A stretch of DNA of 64,000 bases from Vibrio jasicida CAIM 1864 = LMG 25398 (GTDB lineage: Bacteria > Pseudomonadota > Gammaproteobacteria > Enterobacterales > Vibrionaceae): the NCBI RefSeq assembly GCF_000400365.1, contig NZ_BAOG01000009.1, positions 1-64,000 on the forward strand. Reading direction: 5' to 3'. The notes beneath the pieces were generated by a model. That model was not told where the DNA came from. It searched no databases and saw only the letters and a list, made by a program, of their open reading frames with translations. Position numbers and translations under genes: made by a program. Positions 35,951 to 44,511 of this stretch are shown one piece after another. Positions within the stretch are counted from its first letter, which is position 1, and every line of letters starts with the position of its first letter.

Positions 35951-37021
35951 TTATTGTTGCGTTTCTAGCGGGATTTGCCCCGTTGTTACTTGGTCGACAT
36001 CAAACTCAGTCAGCTCTTCAATGTAGCTTTCTACTGTTTGCTCAACCACATCATCGTCTTGCTTGAAGTAGGCAATATGGAAAATAGCATCACCTTCATT
36101 AACCAGTGGCAGTGTTTGCTGGCCAATTACGATACCGCCTTTTGGTGCCAACAGCTCTAGCTCGTCATGACCTAAAGGCGAGCTGATGTAAGCGAGAGTC
36201 TCGCCTTCTTCTACTTTATCACCTAAGTTCACAACCGTACGTAGGATACCGTTGCCCGATGCGCGAACCCAGCTGGTGGATTTGGCGATGATTGGCTCTG
36301 GCAGCTTTTTACGGCTTGCACGTAACATACCGATAGCCTGCATTACGCGTTGTACGCCAAGTACACCAGCACTGATCGACAATGGATCAAAGCGTAGCGC
36401 TTCACCTGCTTCATAAGTCAGTACAGGAATGTCGCACTTCTCTGCTTCACTACGTAGAGAGCCATCACGTAGAGCAGAGTCTACGATCACTGGGGTTGCA
36501 AATGCTTTTGCGATGCGCAGTGTTTCTGGGTTGCTCAAGTTAGCGCGGATCTGAGGTAGGTTCGTTCGGTGAATCGCACCCGTGTGAAGATCCAGAATAT
36601 AGTCACAACGCTTAGCAATGTTGTTGAAGAACCCATGTGCCATACGAGAAGCCAACGCGCCTTTTTCACTGCCTGGGAAGCAACGGTTTAGATCGCGACG
36701 GTCTGGCAGGTAGCGAGATTTATGGATGAAGCCAAACACGTTAACGATAGGCACGGCAATCACAGTACCTTTTAGTTTTGCAGGGTCCAGTTGGTTGATC
36801 ATCTGACGAACGATTTCTACGCCATTCAGCTCGTCACCATGGATTGCTGCGTTTACCATTAACACCGGACCTTCTTGTTTACCGTGGATAATTTCCACAG
36901 GGATAGAAAGAGGAGAGTGTGTGTAAAGCTGCGCCGCTTCAAATTCGGTTTCTAATCGTTGTCCTGGTTGAACTTGGTGTCCTAGTAGCTCAAACACCTT
37001 GCTTTTTTTACTTCTGGCCAT
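35951..37021 (-). CDS. Succinylglutamate desuccinylase/aspartoacylase family protein
   Basis: 356 aa zinc carboxypeptidase-fold protein (AstE/AspA family). Zinc ligands: His and Glu of AAIHGDELNG (about 58-67) and His in YILDLHTGAIH (about 140-150). RRDLNRCFPG (about 108-117) is the substrate-binding Arg/Asn motif. The C-terminal 100 residues resemble a biotinyl-lipoyl-like barrel (GNGILRTVVNLGDKVEEGETLA), common in this subfamily. The substrate is unknown; deacylation of an N-acyl amino acid is expected. Single gene with its own hairpin. Confidence 0.87.
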   Translation of the reverse strand: MARSKKSKVFELLGHQVQPGQRLETEFEAAQLYTHSPLSIPVEIIHGKQEGPVLMVNAAIHGDELNGVEIVRQMINQLDPAKLKGTVIAVPIVNVFGFIHKSRYLPDRRDLNRCFPGSEKGALASRMAHGFFNNIAKRCDYILDLHTGAIHRTNLPQIRANLSNPETLRIAKAFATPVIVDSALRDGSLRSEAEKCDIPVLTYEAGEALRFDPLSISAGVLGVQRVMQAIGMLRASRKKLPEPIIAKSTSWVRASGNGILRTVVNLGDKVEEGETLAYISSPLGHDELELLAPKGGIVIGQQTLPLVNEGDAIFHIAYFKQDDDVVEQTVESYIEELTEFDVDQVTTGQIPLETQQ

Positions 37022-37351
37022 AAACCATCTCTATCGAATACGTTAGCAACAATGTAACAACTGGTTCAAAATCACACTAATCATTCTTCTTAATGTCACG
37101 AACAATAATTTTTATTGAAAAGATTAAAAATTCACCAAGTGTATGGCTTGTGTAAGTACATTTGGGAAATTCTTGTGTTAATTGAGTAGCTGTACGCTGT
37201 GTTTTAAATTGTTATATTCATCACAAAAATAAGACTGTGTTAAATTTAATACTAATATTTTTTTCGAGAAAAACTGTCTTTTACCTAAGGTTTTTATCCG
37301 CTACTATCCCCGCCGAATTTTTGACCTAATACTATCTAACTAGAGGTTTTG
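37022..37351. other. AT-rich intergenic region with divergent promoters
   Basis: 330 bp between the divergent AstE-like and DUF3332 genes. AT-rich with several TATATT/TAATACTAA-like stretches that could be -10 elements. No ORF, RNA gene or known operator is recognised. AGAGG (37342-37346) is the ribosome site of the right-hand gene. Confidence 0.6.
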
Positions 37352-37891
37352 ATGAAAAAGGCGATCGCTAAAATTGGCGCACTAACTGCTGTAGCAGTTT
37401 CTCTTTCTGGCTGTGTAGGCAGCAACGCTGTAACGGGTTACGTTATGGGCTTCAACTTGAAAGCTGTTGATAACCGTTACGCTCGTGGTGGTCTAAACAT
37501 GCTAATGGCGCCAGTTTACGGTGTTGCTATTGCGGCTGACTACATCGTGTTCAACTCACTAGAGTTTTGGACTGGTAAAAACCCGCTAAACGGTAAGCCA
37601 CACATCTTTGACAAGAAGATGGATACTTACATCGACGTAAACCACCAGTTAGATAAATCTCTAACCACTGCACCTGTTGGTCCTCTAACGAACAACCGTG
37701 TTATCGAACAAGGTCAAATGCAACAGCTTGACGAGAACACAGTTCAAATGGATATCACTTACAACAACGGTGAGAAAGCGACGCTAATGGGTGTTCGTGA
37801 AGGTGACTTTGTGACTTACTACATCGATGGTGAAGTGGTTGCTAAGACTTCTATGGATGAGCTAGCGGCATACGCGCAAACTCGTGCATAA
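37352..37891 (+). CDS. DUF3332 family lipoprotein
   Basis: 179 aa from the ATG at 37352 (AGAGG at 37342-37346; a TTG directly before it is not needed). Lipobox SLSGC (Cys about 21). The following GSNAVTGYVMGFNLKAVDNRYARGG and a hydrophobic stretch MLMAPVYGVAIAADYIVFN (about 50-68) suggest membrane association after lipidation. The second half is a small beta-rich domain. The family is known from gamma-proteobacteria and has no assigned function that I know of. Strong codon bias points to good expression. Confidence 0.88.
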   Translation: MKKAIAKIGALTAVAVSLSGCVGSNAVTGYVMGFNLKAVDNRYARGGLNMLMAPVYGVAIAADYIVFNSLEFWTGKNPLNGKPHIFDKKMDTYIDVNHQLDKSLTTAPVGPLTNNRVIEQGQMQQLDENTVQMDITYNNGEKATLMGVREGDFVTYYIDGEVVAKTSMDELAAYAQTRA

Positions 37892-37924
37892 TTTGCGAAG
37901 TGCTTTTAATAGCAAACTCGCAAT

Positions 37925-37952
37925 AAAAAAGGGTGCCTCGGCACCCTTTTTC
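37925..37952. terminator. Bidirectional terminator between the DUF3332 gene and pepD
   Basis: AAAAAA-GGGTGCC (37931-37937) TC GGCACCC (37940-37946)-TTTTTC. Symmetrical A and T runs serve the convergent genes on both sides. Confidence 0.9.
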
Positions 37953-37975
37953 GTATTTGTCGTATCTGGTTAAGA

Positions 37976-39448
37976 TTACGCTTTTTCTGGAATAGCTTCT
38001 AGAAGTGCAACCATTTGATCCCAGAACAATTGAACGGTATCAATCTTCACTTTCTCATCTGGAGAGTGAGGGAATTTGATGGTTGGGCCGAAAGAAACCA
38101 TGTCCATAGTCGGGTAAGGTTCTTTAAATAGACCACACTCAAGACCTGCGTGGATAACCATGATGTTCGGTTTGTGACCGTAGATGCCTTCGTACATATC
38201 ACGGAAAATTGCCATGATTTCTGAGTCTGCATCTGGTTTCCAACCTGGGTAAGCGCCAGAGAACGCGATTTGCGCGCCAGCTAGCTCTGCTACTGATTGA
38301 AGCATGCCTTCAACTTGGCTACGACCTGAATCGATCAGCGAACGAATTAGACAAAGTACGGTGACTTTGTTCTCTTCTGTTGTGATAACACCAACGTTAA
38401 GTGATGTTTCAACTACACCTTCAACTTCGTCACTCATGCGCATTACGCCGTTTGGACACGCGTTAAGCGCCGCGATGAAACGTTGTTGATCTGCAACTGC
38501 AAATACTTGTGCGTCAGTCGAGAACTCTTCGTTGAAACTCACAATGTCAGTCTCAACTTTACCAAGCTCAGTTTTTAGTAGCTCAGTGTAGTAGTTGAAC
38601 AATTCCGCTAACTTATCTTGGTTTTCTTCTGGTAGAGCAACCGTAACGAATGCTTCACGAGGGATAGCGTTACGTAGACTGCCACCACGGAACTCAACAA
38701 GACGAAGATCCAACTCTTGTGCGTGACCAGCAAGGAAACGACCTACAAGTTTGTTTGCGTTGCCACGACCTGTGTGGATGTCACAGCCAGAGTGACCACC
38801 TTTCAGACCTTTCAGTGTAAGCTGACGAGTTACAAAGCCTGCAGGGATTGCATCACGCGTGATATCGAAAGTCATTGCACCGTCGATACCGCCCGCACAA
38901 CCCATGTATACTTCGCCTTCTTGTTCTGAGTCTGTGTTTAGAAGAATGTCACCTTCTAACCAACCTTCTTCAAGGCCAAATGCGCCAGTCATGCCTGCTT
39001 CTTCATCAATCGTTAGCAGAACTTCAATTGGGCCGTGTTTGATTTCAGTAGAAGCGAGAACTGCAAGACAAGAAGCCATACCAATGCCGTTGTCAGCGCC
39101 TAGTGTTGTGCCTTTCGCTGTTACCCACTCACCATCGATGTATGGTTGGATAGGATCTTTAGTGAAGTCGTGATCAGTATCTTCGTTCTTTTGCGGTACC
39201 ATGTCGATGTGCGCTTGAAGAACCACGCCTTTCTTGTTTTCCATACCCGGTGTTGCTGGCTTTTTGATAAATACGTTGCCAGTTGGATCGCGGCGTACGT
39301 CAAATCCCTGCTCTGTTGCCCAAGTCACAATGTACTGAGCTAGTGCCTCTTCATGTTTAGAAGGGTGAGGGATTGAACAAATCTTATCGAAAAACTGCCA
39401 AAGTGGAGCAGGTGATAAGGTACTGATTTCAGAATGGAATTCAGACAC
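37976..39448 (-). CDS. pepD: Aminoacyl-histidine dipeptidase (peptidase D)
   Basis: 490 aa, M20 family, cytosolic di-zinc peptidase that hydrolyses Xaa-His dipeptides such as carnosine. Metal-site segments: QAHIDMVPQ (His and Asp, about 78-86), LGADNGIGMA (bridging Asp, about 117-126), TIDEEAGMTGA (catalytic and zinc Glu, about 145-155), NTDSE, and HAGLECG near the C-terminus (last zinc His, about 461). The dimerisation lobe lies between. Length fits E. coli PepD (485 aa). The upstream 1-kb gap holds its promoter and a separate small RNA unit. Confidence 0.96.
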   Translation of the reverse strand: MSEFHSEISTLSPAPLWQFFDKICSIPHPSKHEEALAQYIVTWATEQGFDVRRDPTGNVFIKKPATPGMENKKGVVLQAHIDMVPQKNEDTDHDFTKDPIQPYIDGEWVTAKGTTLGADNGIGMASCLAVLASTEIKHGPIEVLLTIDEEAGMTGAFGLEEGWLEGDILLNTDSEQEGEVYMGCAGGIDGAMTFDITRDAIPAGFVTRQLTLKGLKGGHSGCDIHTGRGNANKLVGRFLAGHAQELDLRLVEFRGGSLRNAIPREAFVTVALPEENQDKLAELFNYYTELLKTELGKVETDIVSFNEEFSTDAQVFAVADQQRFIAALNACPNGVMRMSDEVEGVVETSLNVGVITTEENKVTVLCLIRSLIDSGRSQVEGMLQSVAELAGAQIAFSGAYPGWKPDADSEIMAIFRDMYEGIYGHKPNIMVIHAGLECGLFKEPYPTMDMVSFGPTIKFPHSPDEKVKIDTVQLFWDQMVALLEAIPEKA

Positions 39449-39741
39449 GGAGGACTCCTTTTGATGTGCTTTGCCAAATATAAACCGTAAATTTAATAAG
39501 TGTTTAGCAGTAAATGCTAATCCGGTTTCGGCTTTGAATTGTTTTCAGCATACCACCAGAAGGGCGCTACTAGTAGATGTGGATAAAAGGATTTGCCCTT
39601 GAACTGTCACAGTTTATGGACACACAGAAATACACGAATGCAACTCAATTAGTATCAATTATAAGATTGGTTATTTTTTAATTTACTAAAGTGTAATTTA
39701 ATTACAGTTAATTCTTGATGAAGATCAATTTATTAATGTTT

Positions 39742-39757
39742 TGTGATTTCTGTCACT
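39742..39757 (+). promoter_or_regulatory. CRP-cAMP binding site
   Basis: TGTGATTTCTGTCACT fits TGTGA-N6-TCACA with one mismatch. It is centred about 50 bp upstream of the predicted start of the small transcript at 39799. Confidence 0.7.
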
Positions 39758-39764
39758 AAAATGC

Positions 39765-39792
39765 TTGTAATTAAATTTCTTGGTGGTATATT
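39765..39792 (+). promoter_or_regulatory. Promoter of the small transcript
   Basis: -35 TTGTAA (39765-39770), 16 bp, -10 TATATT (39787-39792); start predicted near 39799. Confidence 0.55.
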
Positions 39793-39798
39793 TGTAAC

Positions 39799-40110
39799 CA
39801 GCTTCTGAGAGAAGAATGAAATGCTCAAAGGATGAGTCCGTTTGTCGCCTCCAAGGAACCGAGAAATCAACCAAATTAACAGTATTAATTGATTTAGAAG
39901 GTGATATTTATGAAAGGTTTACCAAGTGCAATGTTCTGGAACAGCAAATCTGTTTACACCGGTAACTTTGTATACCCAACAAGCTTTGGTTACTAATTGA
40001 AGCCAACGCATGTGACTCGAACAAATTTGTTCACCCCTATAAATTGGAATTTTTTTTCAGTGCATAGTGCTGACATGATTCACCGCCACTCAAATTGAGT
40101 GGCGTTTTTT
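39799..40110 (+). ncRNA. CRP-linked small transcript, probable dual-function RNA (VcdRP-like)
   Basis: About 310 nt between a CRP site/promoter and a strong terminator at 40084-40110. It contains a long structured leader, a 28-codon ORF (39910-39996), and a 3' part with an unpaired CACCCCTATAA run (about 40031-40041). This layout fits VcdRP of V. cholerae as I recall it: a CRP-controlled RNA that encodes a roughly 29-residue peptide acting on citrate synthase, and whose C-rich 3' portion pairs with PTS mRNAs. The identification rests on this resemblance, not on an alignment. Confidence 0.6.
39910..39996 (+). CDS. 28-aa small protein (VcdP-like)
   Basis: ATG at 39910 preceded by AGAAGGTGA, a good ribosome site; stop TAA at 39994-39996. 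The peptide starts MKGLPSAMFWNSKSVYTG and ends SFGY. It has five aromatic Tyr/Trp residues, no acidic residue and no membrane helix, so a cytosolic protein-binding peptide is likely. It lies within a CRP-linked transcript with its own terminator. If this is VcdP, its target would be citrate synthase. Confidence 0.65.
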   Translation: MKGLPSAMFWNSKSVYTGNFVYPTSFGY

Positions 40111-40112
40111 TA
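40084..40112 (+). terminator. Rho-independent terminator of the small transcript
   Basis: CGCCACTC (40084-40091) pairs with GAGTGGCG (40097-40104), followed by TTTTTTTAT. Confidence 0.93.
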
Positions 40113-40423
40113 TCTCTCGATCCTGAACGTTGACTGATTTCTCACCGCTAAGCACCTATTCTAGGTTTGCTTCCCCAACTTATTTCATTTGCTAACCAAA
40201 TTCGTGAGTGTTTTACGCTCAAAACTCCATGTTTCTGTTTGAAAGTTTAATACATTGTTCAGTTTGCACTCGTTGTCTTGCTTGAATGCCTTAATTGTTA
40301 GTTATTGTTTATTAAGCTTTAAATTTTAATCGCGTTTGAAACGCTAGCGAATCGGTTTCATATCCAAAGAAAAAAATCGCATTAGAGTGAAAATTCTATC
40401 TGGAATTTGTTATTTGATAACTT

Positions 40424-40460
40424 TATAATTCGAGCCAATCGATTACGCAACCGTTTACTT
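40424..40460 (+). promoter_or_regulatory. Promoter -10 and PurR operator of the purine permease gene
   Basis: TATAAT at 40424-40429 (the -35 is weak), then ACGCAACCGTTTACTT (40445-40460), which matches the PurR consensus at 13 of 16 positions and would cover about +9 to +24. The rest of the gap, 40115-40420, shows no recognisable feature. Confidence 0.7.
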
Positions 40461-40483
40461 TTTACCCTTTACAGGATTCGATC

Positions 40484-41773
40484 ATGCTCGAAAGGCTATT
40501 CAAACTTAGTGAAAATGGCACCAATGTGCGCACTGAGATCATCGCAGGTGTTACTACCTTCTTAACCATGGCTTACATTATCTTCGTAAACCCAGCAATC
40601 CTTGCAGATACTGGTATGGATCGTGGTGCTGTGTTCGTTGCGACGTGTCTTGCTGCGGCTATTGGCTGTTTCATCATGGGCTTAGTAGCAAACTACCCAA
40701 TCGCTCAGGCTCCAGGTATGGGCCTAAACGCGTTCTTTACCTACTCTGTTGTGTTGGGTATGGGTTATACGTGGCAAGTCGCGCTAGCAGCAGTATTTGT
40801 GTCGGGTCTACTATTTATTGTGTTGAGTGTGTTCAAGATCCGTGAGTGGATCATTAACTCAATTCCACTTTCTCTTCGTACAGGTATCTCTGCAGGTATC
40901 GGTCTGTTCCTTGCGTTCATCGCACTGAAAAATGCCGGCATCGTAGTAGATAACCCAGCAACGCTAGTTTCAATGGGTAACATCACTTCGCTACCATCTG
41001 TACTTGCGGCTATCGGCTTCTTTATGACTATCGCGCTGGTTCACCGTGGTGTGAAAGGTGCGGTTATGATCGCCATTTTGGGTGTGACAATTCTTGGTCT
41101 TATCTTTGGTGACGTTCAATGGGGCGGCATCATGTCGACACCACCAAGCATCGCACCAACCTTCATGCAGCTAGACTTCTCTGGTCTGTTCGAAGTTGGC
41201 ATGATCTCGGTCGTATTTGCCTTCCTATTCGTTGACTTGTTCGACACTGCGGGCACGCTAGTTGGCGTTTCACAGAAAGCAGGTCTAACTGACGAAAACG
41301 GCAACATTCCACGTCTAAACAAAGCGCTACTTGCTGACTCAACAGCAACATCTGTAGGTGCTCTATTAGGTACATCAAACACGACGTCATACATTGAGAG
41401 TGTTTCTGGTGTAGCAGCTGGTGGCCGTACTGGTCTAACGGCTGTGGTTGTTGGCGTACTGTTCCTTCTAGCTCTGTTGTTCTCGCCACTAGCAGGTATG
41501 ATTCCAGCTTACGCAACATCTGGTGCGCTATTCTATGTAGCGATCCTAATGCTTTCTGGTCTTGTTGGCATCGACTGGCGTGACCTAACAGAAGCTGCAC
41601 CAGTTGTGGTTACTTGTTTGGTAATGCCTCTTACTTTCTCGATTGCAGAAGGTATCACGCTAGGTTTCATCGCTTACGCTGCTATCAAACTGTTCAGTGG
41701 TAAAGGCCGTGAAGTATCGATGAGTGTGTGGGTGATGTCTGCTATCTTCATTGTGAAATACATGGTCGGTTAA
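40484..41773 (+). CDS. NCS2/AzgA family purine permease
   Basis: 429 aa inner-membrane protein with about 12-14 segments. AzgA-type signatures: EIIAGVTTFLTMAYIIFVNP (within about 17-38), QAPGMGLNAFFTYSVV (about 72-87), FVDLFDTAGTLVGV (about 253-266) and GTSNTTSYIES (about 293-303). E. coli relatives (GhxP, GhxQ, PurP) import guanine/hypoxanthine or adenine with protons; which base is used here cannot be read off. The PurR box at its promoter and the following gpt gene support purine salvage. Confidence 0.92.
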   Translation: MLERLFKLSENGTNVRTEIIAGVTTFLTMAYIIFVNPAILADTGMDRGAVFVATCLAAAIGCFIMGLVANYPIAQAPGMGLNAFFTYSVVLGMGYTWQVALAAVFVSGLLFIVLSVFKIREWIINSIPLSLRTGISAGIGLFLAFIALKNAGIVVDNPATLVSMGNITSLPSVLAAIGFFMTIALVHRGVKGAVMIAILGVTILGLIFGDVQWGGIMSTPPSIAPTFMQLDFSGLFEVGMISVVFAFLFVDLFDTAGTLVGVSQKAGLTDENGNIPRLNKALLADSTATSVGALLGTSNTTSYIESVSGVAAGGRTGLTAVVVGVLFLLALLFSPLAGMIPAYATSGALFYVAILMLSGLVGIDWRDLTEAAPVVVTCLVMPLTFSIAEGITLGFIAYAAIKLFSGKGREVSMSVWVMSAIFIVKYMVG

Positions 41774-41789
41774 TTCCAACGATTGAAAA

Positions 41790-41824
41790 AAGCCAGTGCG
41801 AACTCGATTCACACTGGCTTTTTG
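41790..41824 (+). terminator. Rho-independent terminator after the purine permease gene
   Basis: AAGCCAGTG (41790-41798) pairs with CACTGGCTT (41812-41820), followed by TTTG. Confidence 0.88.
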
Positions 41825-41950
41825 TTTGTGGATAATTTTTAAAGTAATTCATCCACTTCTCCATTTTGTATTGTTCACCGAATACGATTTTTCTGCGTAA
41901 TAGGCAGAGAATTTTGATATCAGCGTTGGTATTAACGATGTGTTTCGGTA

Positions 41951-41966
41951 GAATAATCGTTTGCGT
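41951..41966 (+). promoter_or_regulatory. Possible PurR half-site upstream of gpt
   Basis: GAATAATCGTTTGCGT keeps the right half CGTTTGCGT of the PurR operator intact, but the left half is poor (11 of 16 overall). Located about 110 bp upstream of gpt. The rest of the 304-bp gap shows nothing else recognised. Confidence 0.4.
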
Positions 41967-42077
41967 AGCTTGAAACCCCCATTTCCTCTGGTGTGGAAAG
42001 TTTAGCGAGATGAGTCCATTTCAGCGCCATCAGCTAGACAGAGGGGATGCATATTTTGAAATTATTAGGTTATTACA

Positions 42078-42542
42078 ATGAGTAAAAAATTCATTATCAC
42101 TTGGGATGCGATGCAGTCTTACTGCCGTGAACTGGCTGAGAAACAAATGCCAGCTGAGCAATGGAAAGGTATTTGGGCGGTAAGCCGTGGTGGCCTAGTT
42201 CCTGGTGCAATCCTAGCGCGTGAACTGGGTATTCGTCACGTTGATACTATTTGTATCTCTAGCTACGACCACGATCACCAGCGTGATATGACAGTAGTTA
42301 AAGCACCAGAAGGTGACGGCGAAGGTTTCCTAATCGTTGAAGACCTAGTAGATAGCGGTGACACAGCACGCAAGTTACGTGAAATGTACCCGAAAGCGAA
42401 GCTTATCGCAGTATGTGCTAAGCCTGCAGGTGTTGAGCTACTAGACGATTACGTAGTAGACATCGCTCAAGACACTTGGATCGAGCAACCTTGGGATATG
42501 TCTATCCAGTTTGCTGAGCCAGTAAATCGTAAGCAAAAATAA
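42078..42542 (+). CDS. gpt: Xanthine-guanine phosphoribosyltransferase
   Basis: 154 aa (E. coli Gpt 152 aa). Type I PRTase that makes XMP/GMP from xanthine or guanine and PRPP. The PRPP loop [17 protein letters not shown] (about 83-99) is diagnostic, as are [19 protein letters not shown] (about 34-52) and the purine-binding [10 protein letters not shown] near the C-terminus. Follows the purine permease in a salvage neighbourhood but has its own control region and terminator. Confidence 0.97.
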   Translation: MSKKFIITWDAMQSYCRELAEKQMPAEQWKGIWAVSRGGLVPGAILARELGIRHVDTICISSYDHDHQRDMTVVKAPEGDGEGFLIVEDLVDSGDTARKLREMYPKAKLIAVCAKPAGVELLDDYVVDIAQDTWIEQPWDMSIQFAEPVNRKQK

Positions 42543-42564
42543 GTTTGCACCAAGAATATTGAGA

Positions 42565-42592
42565 AATGCCCCTTTATAGGGGCATTTTTTTT
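42565..42592 (+). terminator. Rho-independent terminator after gpt
   Basis: AATGCCCC (42565-42572) pairs with GGGGCATT (42579-42586), followed by a T run. Confidence 0.92.
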
Positions 42593-42633
42593 ATTATTAT
42601 TACAGCAATTGCCAATAGCTTAGAGTTCTTCCT

Positions 42634-43881
42634 ATGTCAGAAGACGTCAGTAAAAACCTCTCAGAAACCTTGTTTGTTAAGCACAAGCAGGCGAAAGAAA
42701 CCTCTGCACTTACTCAATACATGCCTACCAGCCAAACAATTCTTGATGAGCGAGAAGGGCAAGATGATCGTGCGTGGTATCGACACTTAAGACGTTTGCA
42801 GTGGACTTGGCAGGGTTTATCTCCAATCGAGATGGAAAGTACACTGTCTAAAATTGCATCGTCGAAACATTCGCGTACGGAAGATAAGTGGTTAGATACA
42901 GTGATGGGTTATCACGGCGGTAACTGGACGTTTGAGTGGATAAAGCTTGGGATGGAACACCAACGCCGTTCAACCGAATTGAAAGGTGAAGATGCGGCGG
43001 ATGAGTTGTTTTCCGCTTCGCTGTGTTTCAGTATTGCGGGCTACCCACATTTGAAGAACGATAACCTTGCGACTCAAGCTCAAGTGTTGGCCAATAAAGC
43101 TTACAACGAAGGCTCTGAGAAAACGCAATACACGATCAAACAGATCGAAGTACCTTATCAAAAGCGCAAGATCATCGCGAATTTACACTTGCCACGTACG
43201 GACAAGCAATTGCCCGTTGTGATGGTGAGTGCGGGTTTGGACAGCTTGCAAACAGACATGTGGCGTTTGTTCCGCAATCATTTAGCGCCTAAAGACATCG
43301 CAATGTTGACCATCGACATGCCGTCAGTGGGTCATAGCTCCCATTGGCCATTAACGGAAGATTCTAGTTGTTTGCATCAAGCGGTATTGAATGAGCTGTA
43401 CAAACTGCCTTGGGTCGATCATTACAAAGTGGGATTGATTGGTTTCCGCTTTGGTGGCAATGCTATGATCCGTCTTTCATTCGTTGAACAAGAGAAGGTC
43501 AAAGCGTGTGTGGCGCTCGGTGCACCTGTACATGATTTGTTTACCTCACCGAAGAAGCTGCAGCAGATGCCGAAGATGTACCTAGATCTACTGGCGTCTC
43601 GTTTAGGTAAGAACGCCGTGGACATCAATAGCATGGCTGGGCAGATGATGGCGTGGTCGTTGAAAGTACAAGGGTTCTTAAGCAGTCGTAAAACCAAGGT
43701 ACCTATTTTGGCTTTGAGTTTGGAAGGGGATCCTGTTTCCCCACACAGTGACAACCAGTTGGTAGCGCTGTTTAGTCACTATGGTCAAGCAAAGAAAATC
43801 AGTTCCAAAACAATTACAAAAGGTTATGAGCAATCCCTCGATTTGGCCATAAAGTGGTTGGAGGAGGAATTATTAAGATGA
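42634..43881 (+). CDS. frsA: Esterase FrsA (fermentation-respiration switch protein)
   Basis: 415 aa alpha/beta hydrolase-fold protein. N-terminal helical region with QWTWQGLSPIE (about 51-61) and YHGGNWTFEW, then the hydrolase fold. At the usual nucleophile elbow position stands GFRFGGNAM (about 270-278), with Arg-Phe instead of a catalytic Ser, as I recall for FrsA proteins. Reported partners: EIIA-Glc in E. coli and, in V. vulnificus, a disputed pyruvate-decarboxylase role. In gamma-proteobacteria frsA commonly lies between gpt and crl, as here. Confidence 0.93.
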   Translation: MSEDVSKNLSETLFVKHKQAKETSALTQYMPTSQTILDEREGQDDRAWYRHLRRLQWTWQGLSPIEMESTLSKIASSKHSRTEDKWLDTVMGYHGGNWTFEWIKLGMEHQRRSTELKGEDAADELFSASLCFSIAGYPHLKNDNLATQAQVLANKAYNEGSEKTQYTIKQIEVPYQKRKIIANLHLPRTDKQLPVVMVSAGLDSLQTDMWRLFRNHLAPKDIAMLTIDMPSVGHSSHWPLTEDSSCLHQAVLNELYKLPWVDHYKVGLIGFRFGGNAMIRLSFVEQEKVKACVALGAPVHDLFTSPKKLQQMPKMYLDLLASRLGKNAVDINSMAGQMMAWSLKVQGFLSSRKTKVPILALSLEGDPVSPHSDNQLVALFSHYGQAKKISSKTITKGYEQSLDLAIKWLEEELLR

Positions 43882-43999
43882 CAAATCTCCTAATTTAGTT
43901 AAGAGTGATATATGTGAGCAAAAAATAAGCTCATGATAATAAAAAATAATAATCATTCTTGGATAGCTAAATATCCTTACTATGGAAACGGAGATTCTT

Positions 44000-44389
44000 A
44001 TGTCAGAGACGACTCAAGGGCCGACTCACTTTCGCTTGATGTCTAAGTTAAAGGCGATAGGTCCTTACCTGCGCGAACCACAATCACAAGAAGGCCACTA
44101 CTATTTTGACTGTCTATCTGTTTGTGTAGACGACAAAAAGTCGCCAGAAAAACGTGAATTTTGGGGATGGTGGATGGACTTGGAGTCCATCGAAGGTGGC
44201 TTTACTGCAAAATACCATATTGGTAAATACAACAAAGAAGGGGATTGGACCTCAGAGCCATTACCGAATAAGGTGACTGAAGAGGTTTACCTCACCCAGA
44301 GTACCTTTCATCAGAAGCTAGTAGATACGCTGGCTGAGCATTTCAAACTGGAAGTGGAATATCACACAGAATCGTTTGATTTCGCCTAA
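44000..44389 (+). CDS. crl: Sigma factor-binding protein Crl
   Basis: 129 aa from the ATG at 44000 (GGAG at 43990-43993); an ATG at 43982 is in frame but lacks a ribosome site. Crl binds sigma-S and helps it capture core RNA polymerase, supporting stationary-phase transcription. Family features: [17 protein letters not shown] at the N-terminus, FDCLSVCVD (about 44-52) and [11 protein letters not shown] (about 61-71). The frsA-crl-proBA order is the same as in other gamma-proteobacteria. Ends at a strong terminator. Confidence 0.95.
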   Translation: MSETTQGPTHFRLMSKLKAIGPYLREPQSQEGHYYFDCLSVCVDDKKSPEKREFWGWWMDLESIEGGFTAKYHIGKYNKEGDWTSEPLPNKVTEEVYLTQSTFHQKLVDTLAEHFKLEVEYHTESFDFA

Positions 44390-44417
44390 TTTGGCTGTTT
44401 TCTTCCTCTATAAGACA

Positions 44418-44441
44418 AAAAGGTGCGTTTTCGCACCTTTT
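44418..44441. terminator. Rho-independent terminator after crl
   Basis: AAAAGGTGCG (44418-44427) TTTT CGCACCTTTT (44432-44441). Confidence 0.9.
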
Positions 44442-44511
44442 CTGCTTGTTAAATCCCCATTTGATTGCTAAAACATCCACTCTTTATTTGTTTTTCATTT
44501 CAGAAGACATC

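Noticed and set aside
39837..39865. Hammerhead-ribozyme-like string GGATGAGTCCGTTTGTCGCC
   Set aside because: It resembles the CUGAUGAGUCCGU core, but the GAAA core and a matching cleavage helix are missing. It is better explained as the leader of the small transcript.
40115..40483. Purine riboswitch before the NCS2 permease gene
   Set aside because: No three-way-junction purine aptamer sequence is seen; control is better explained by the PurR box.
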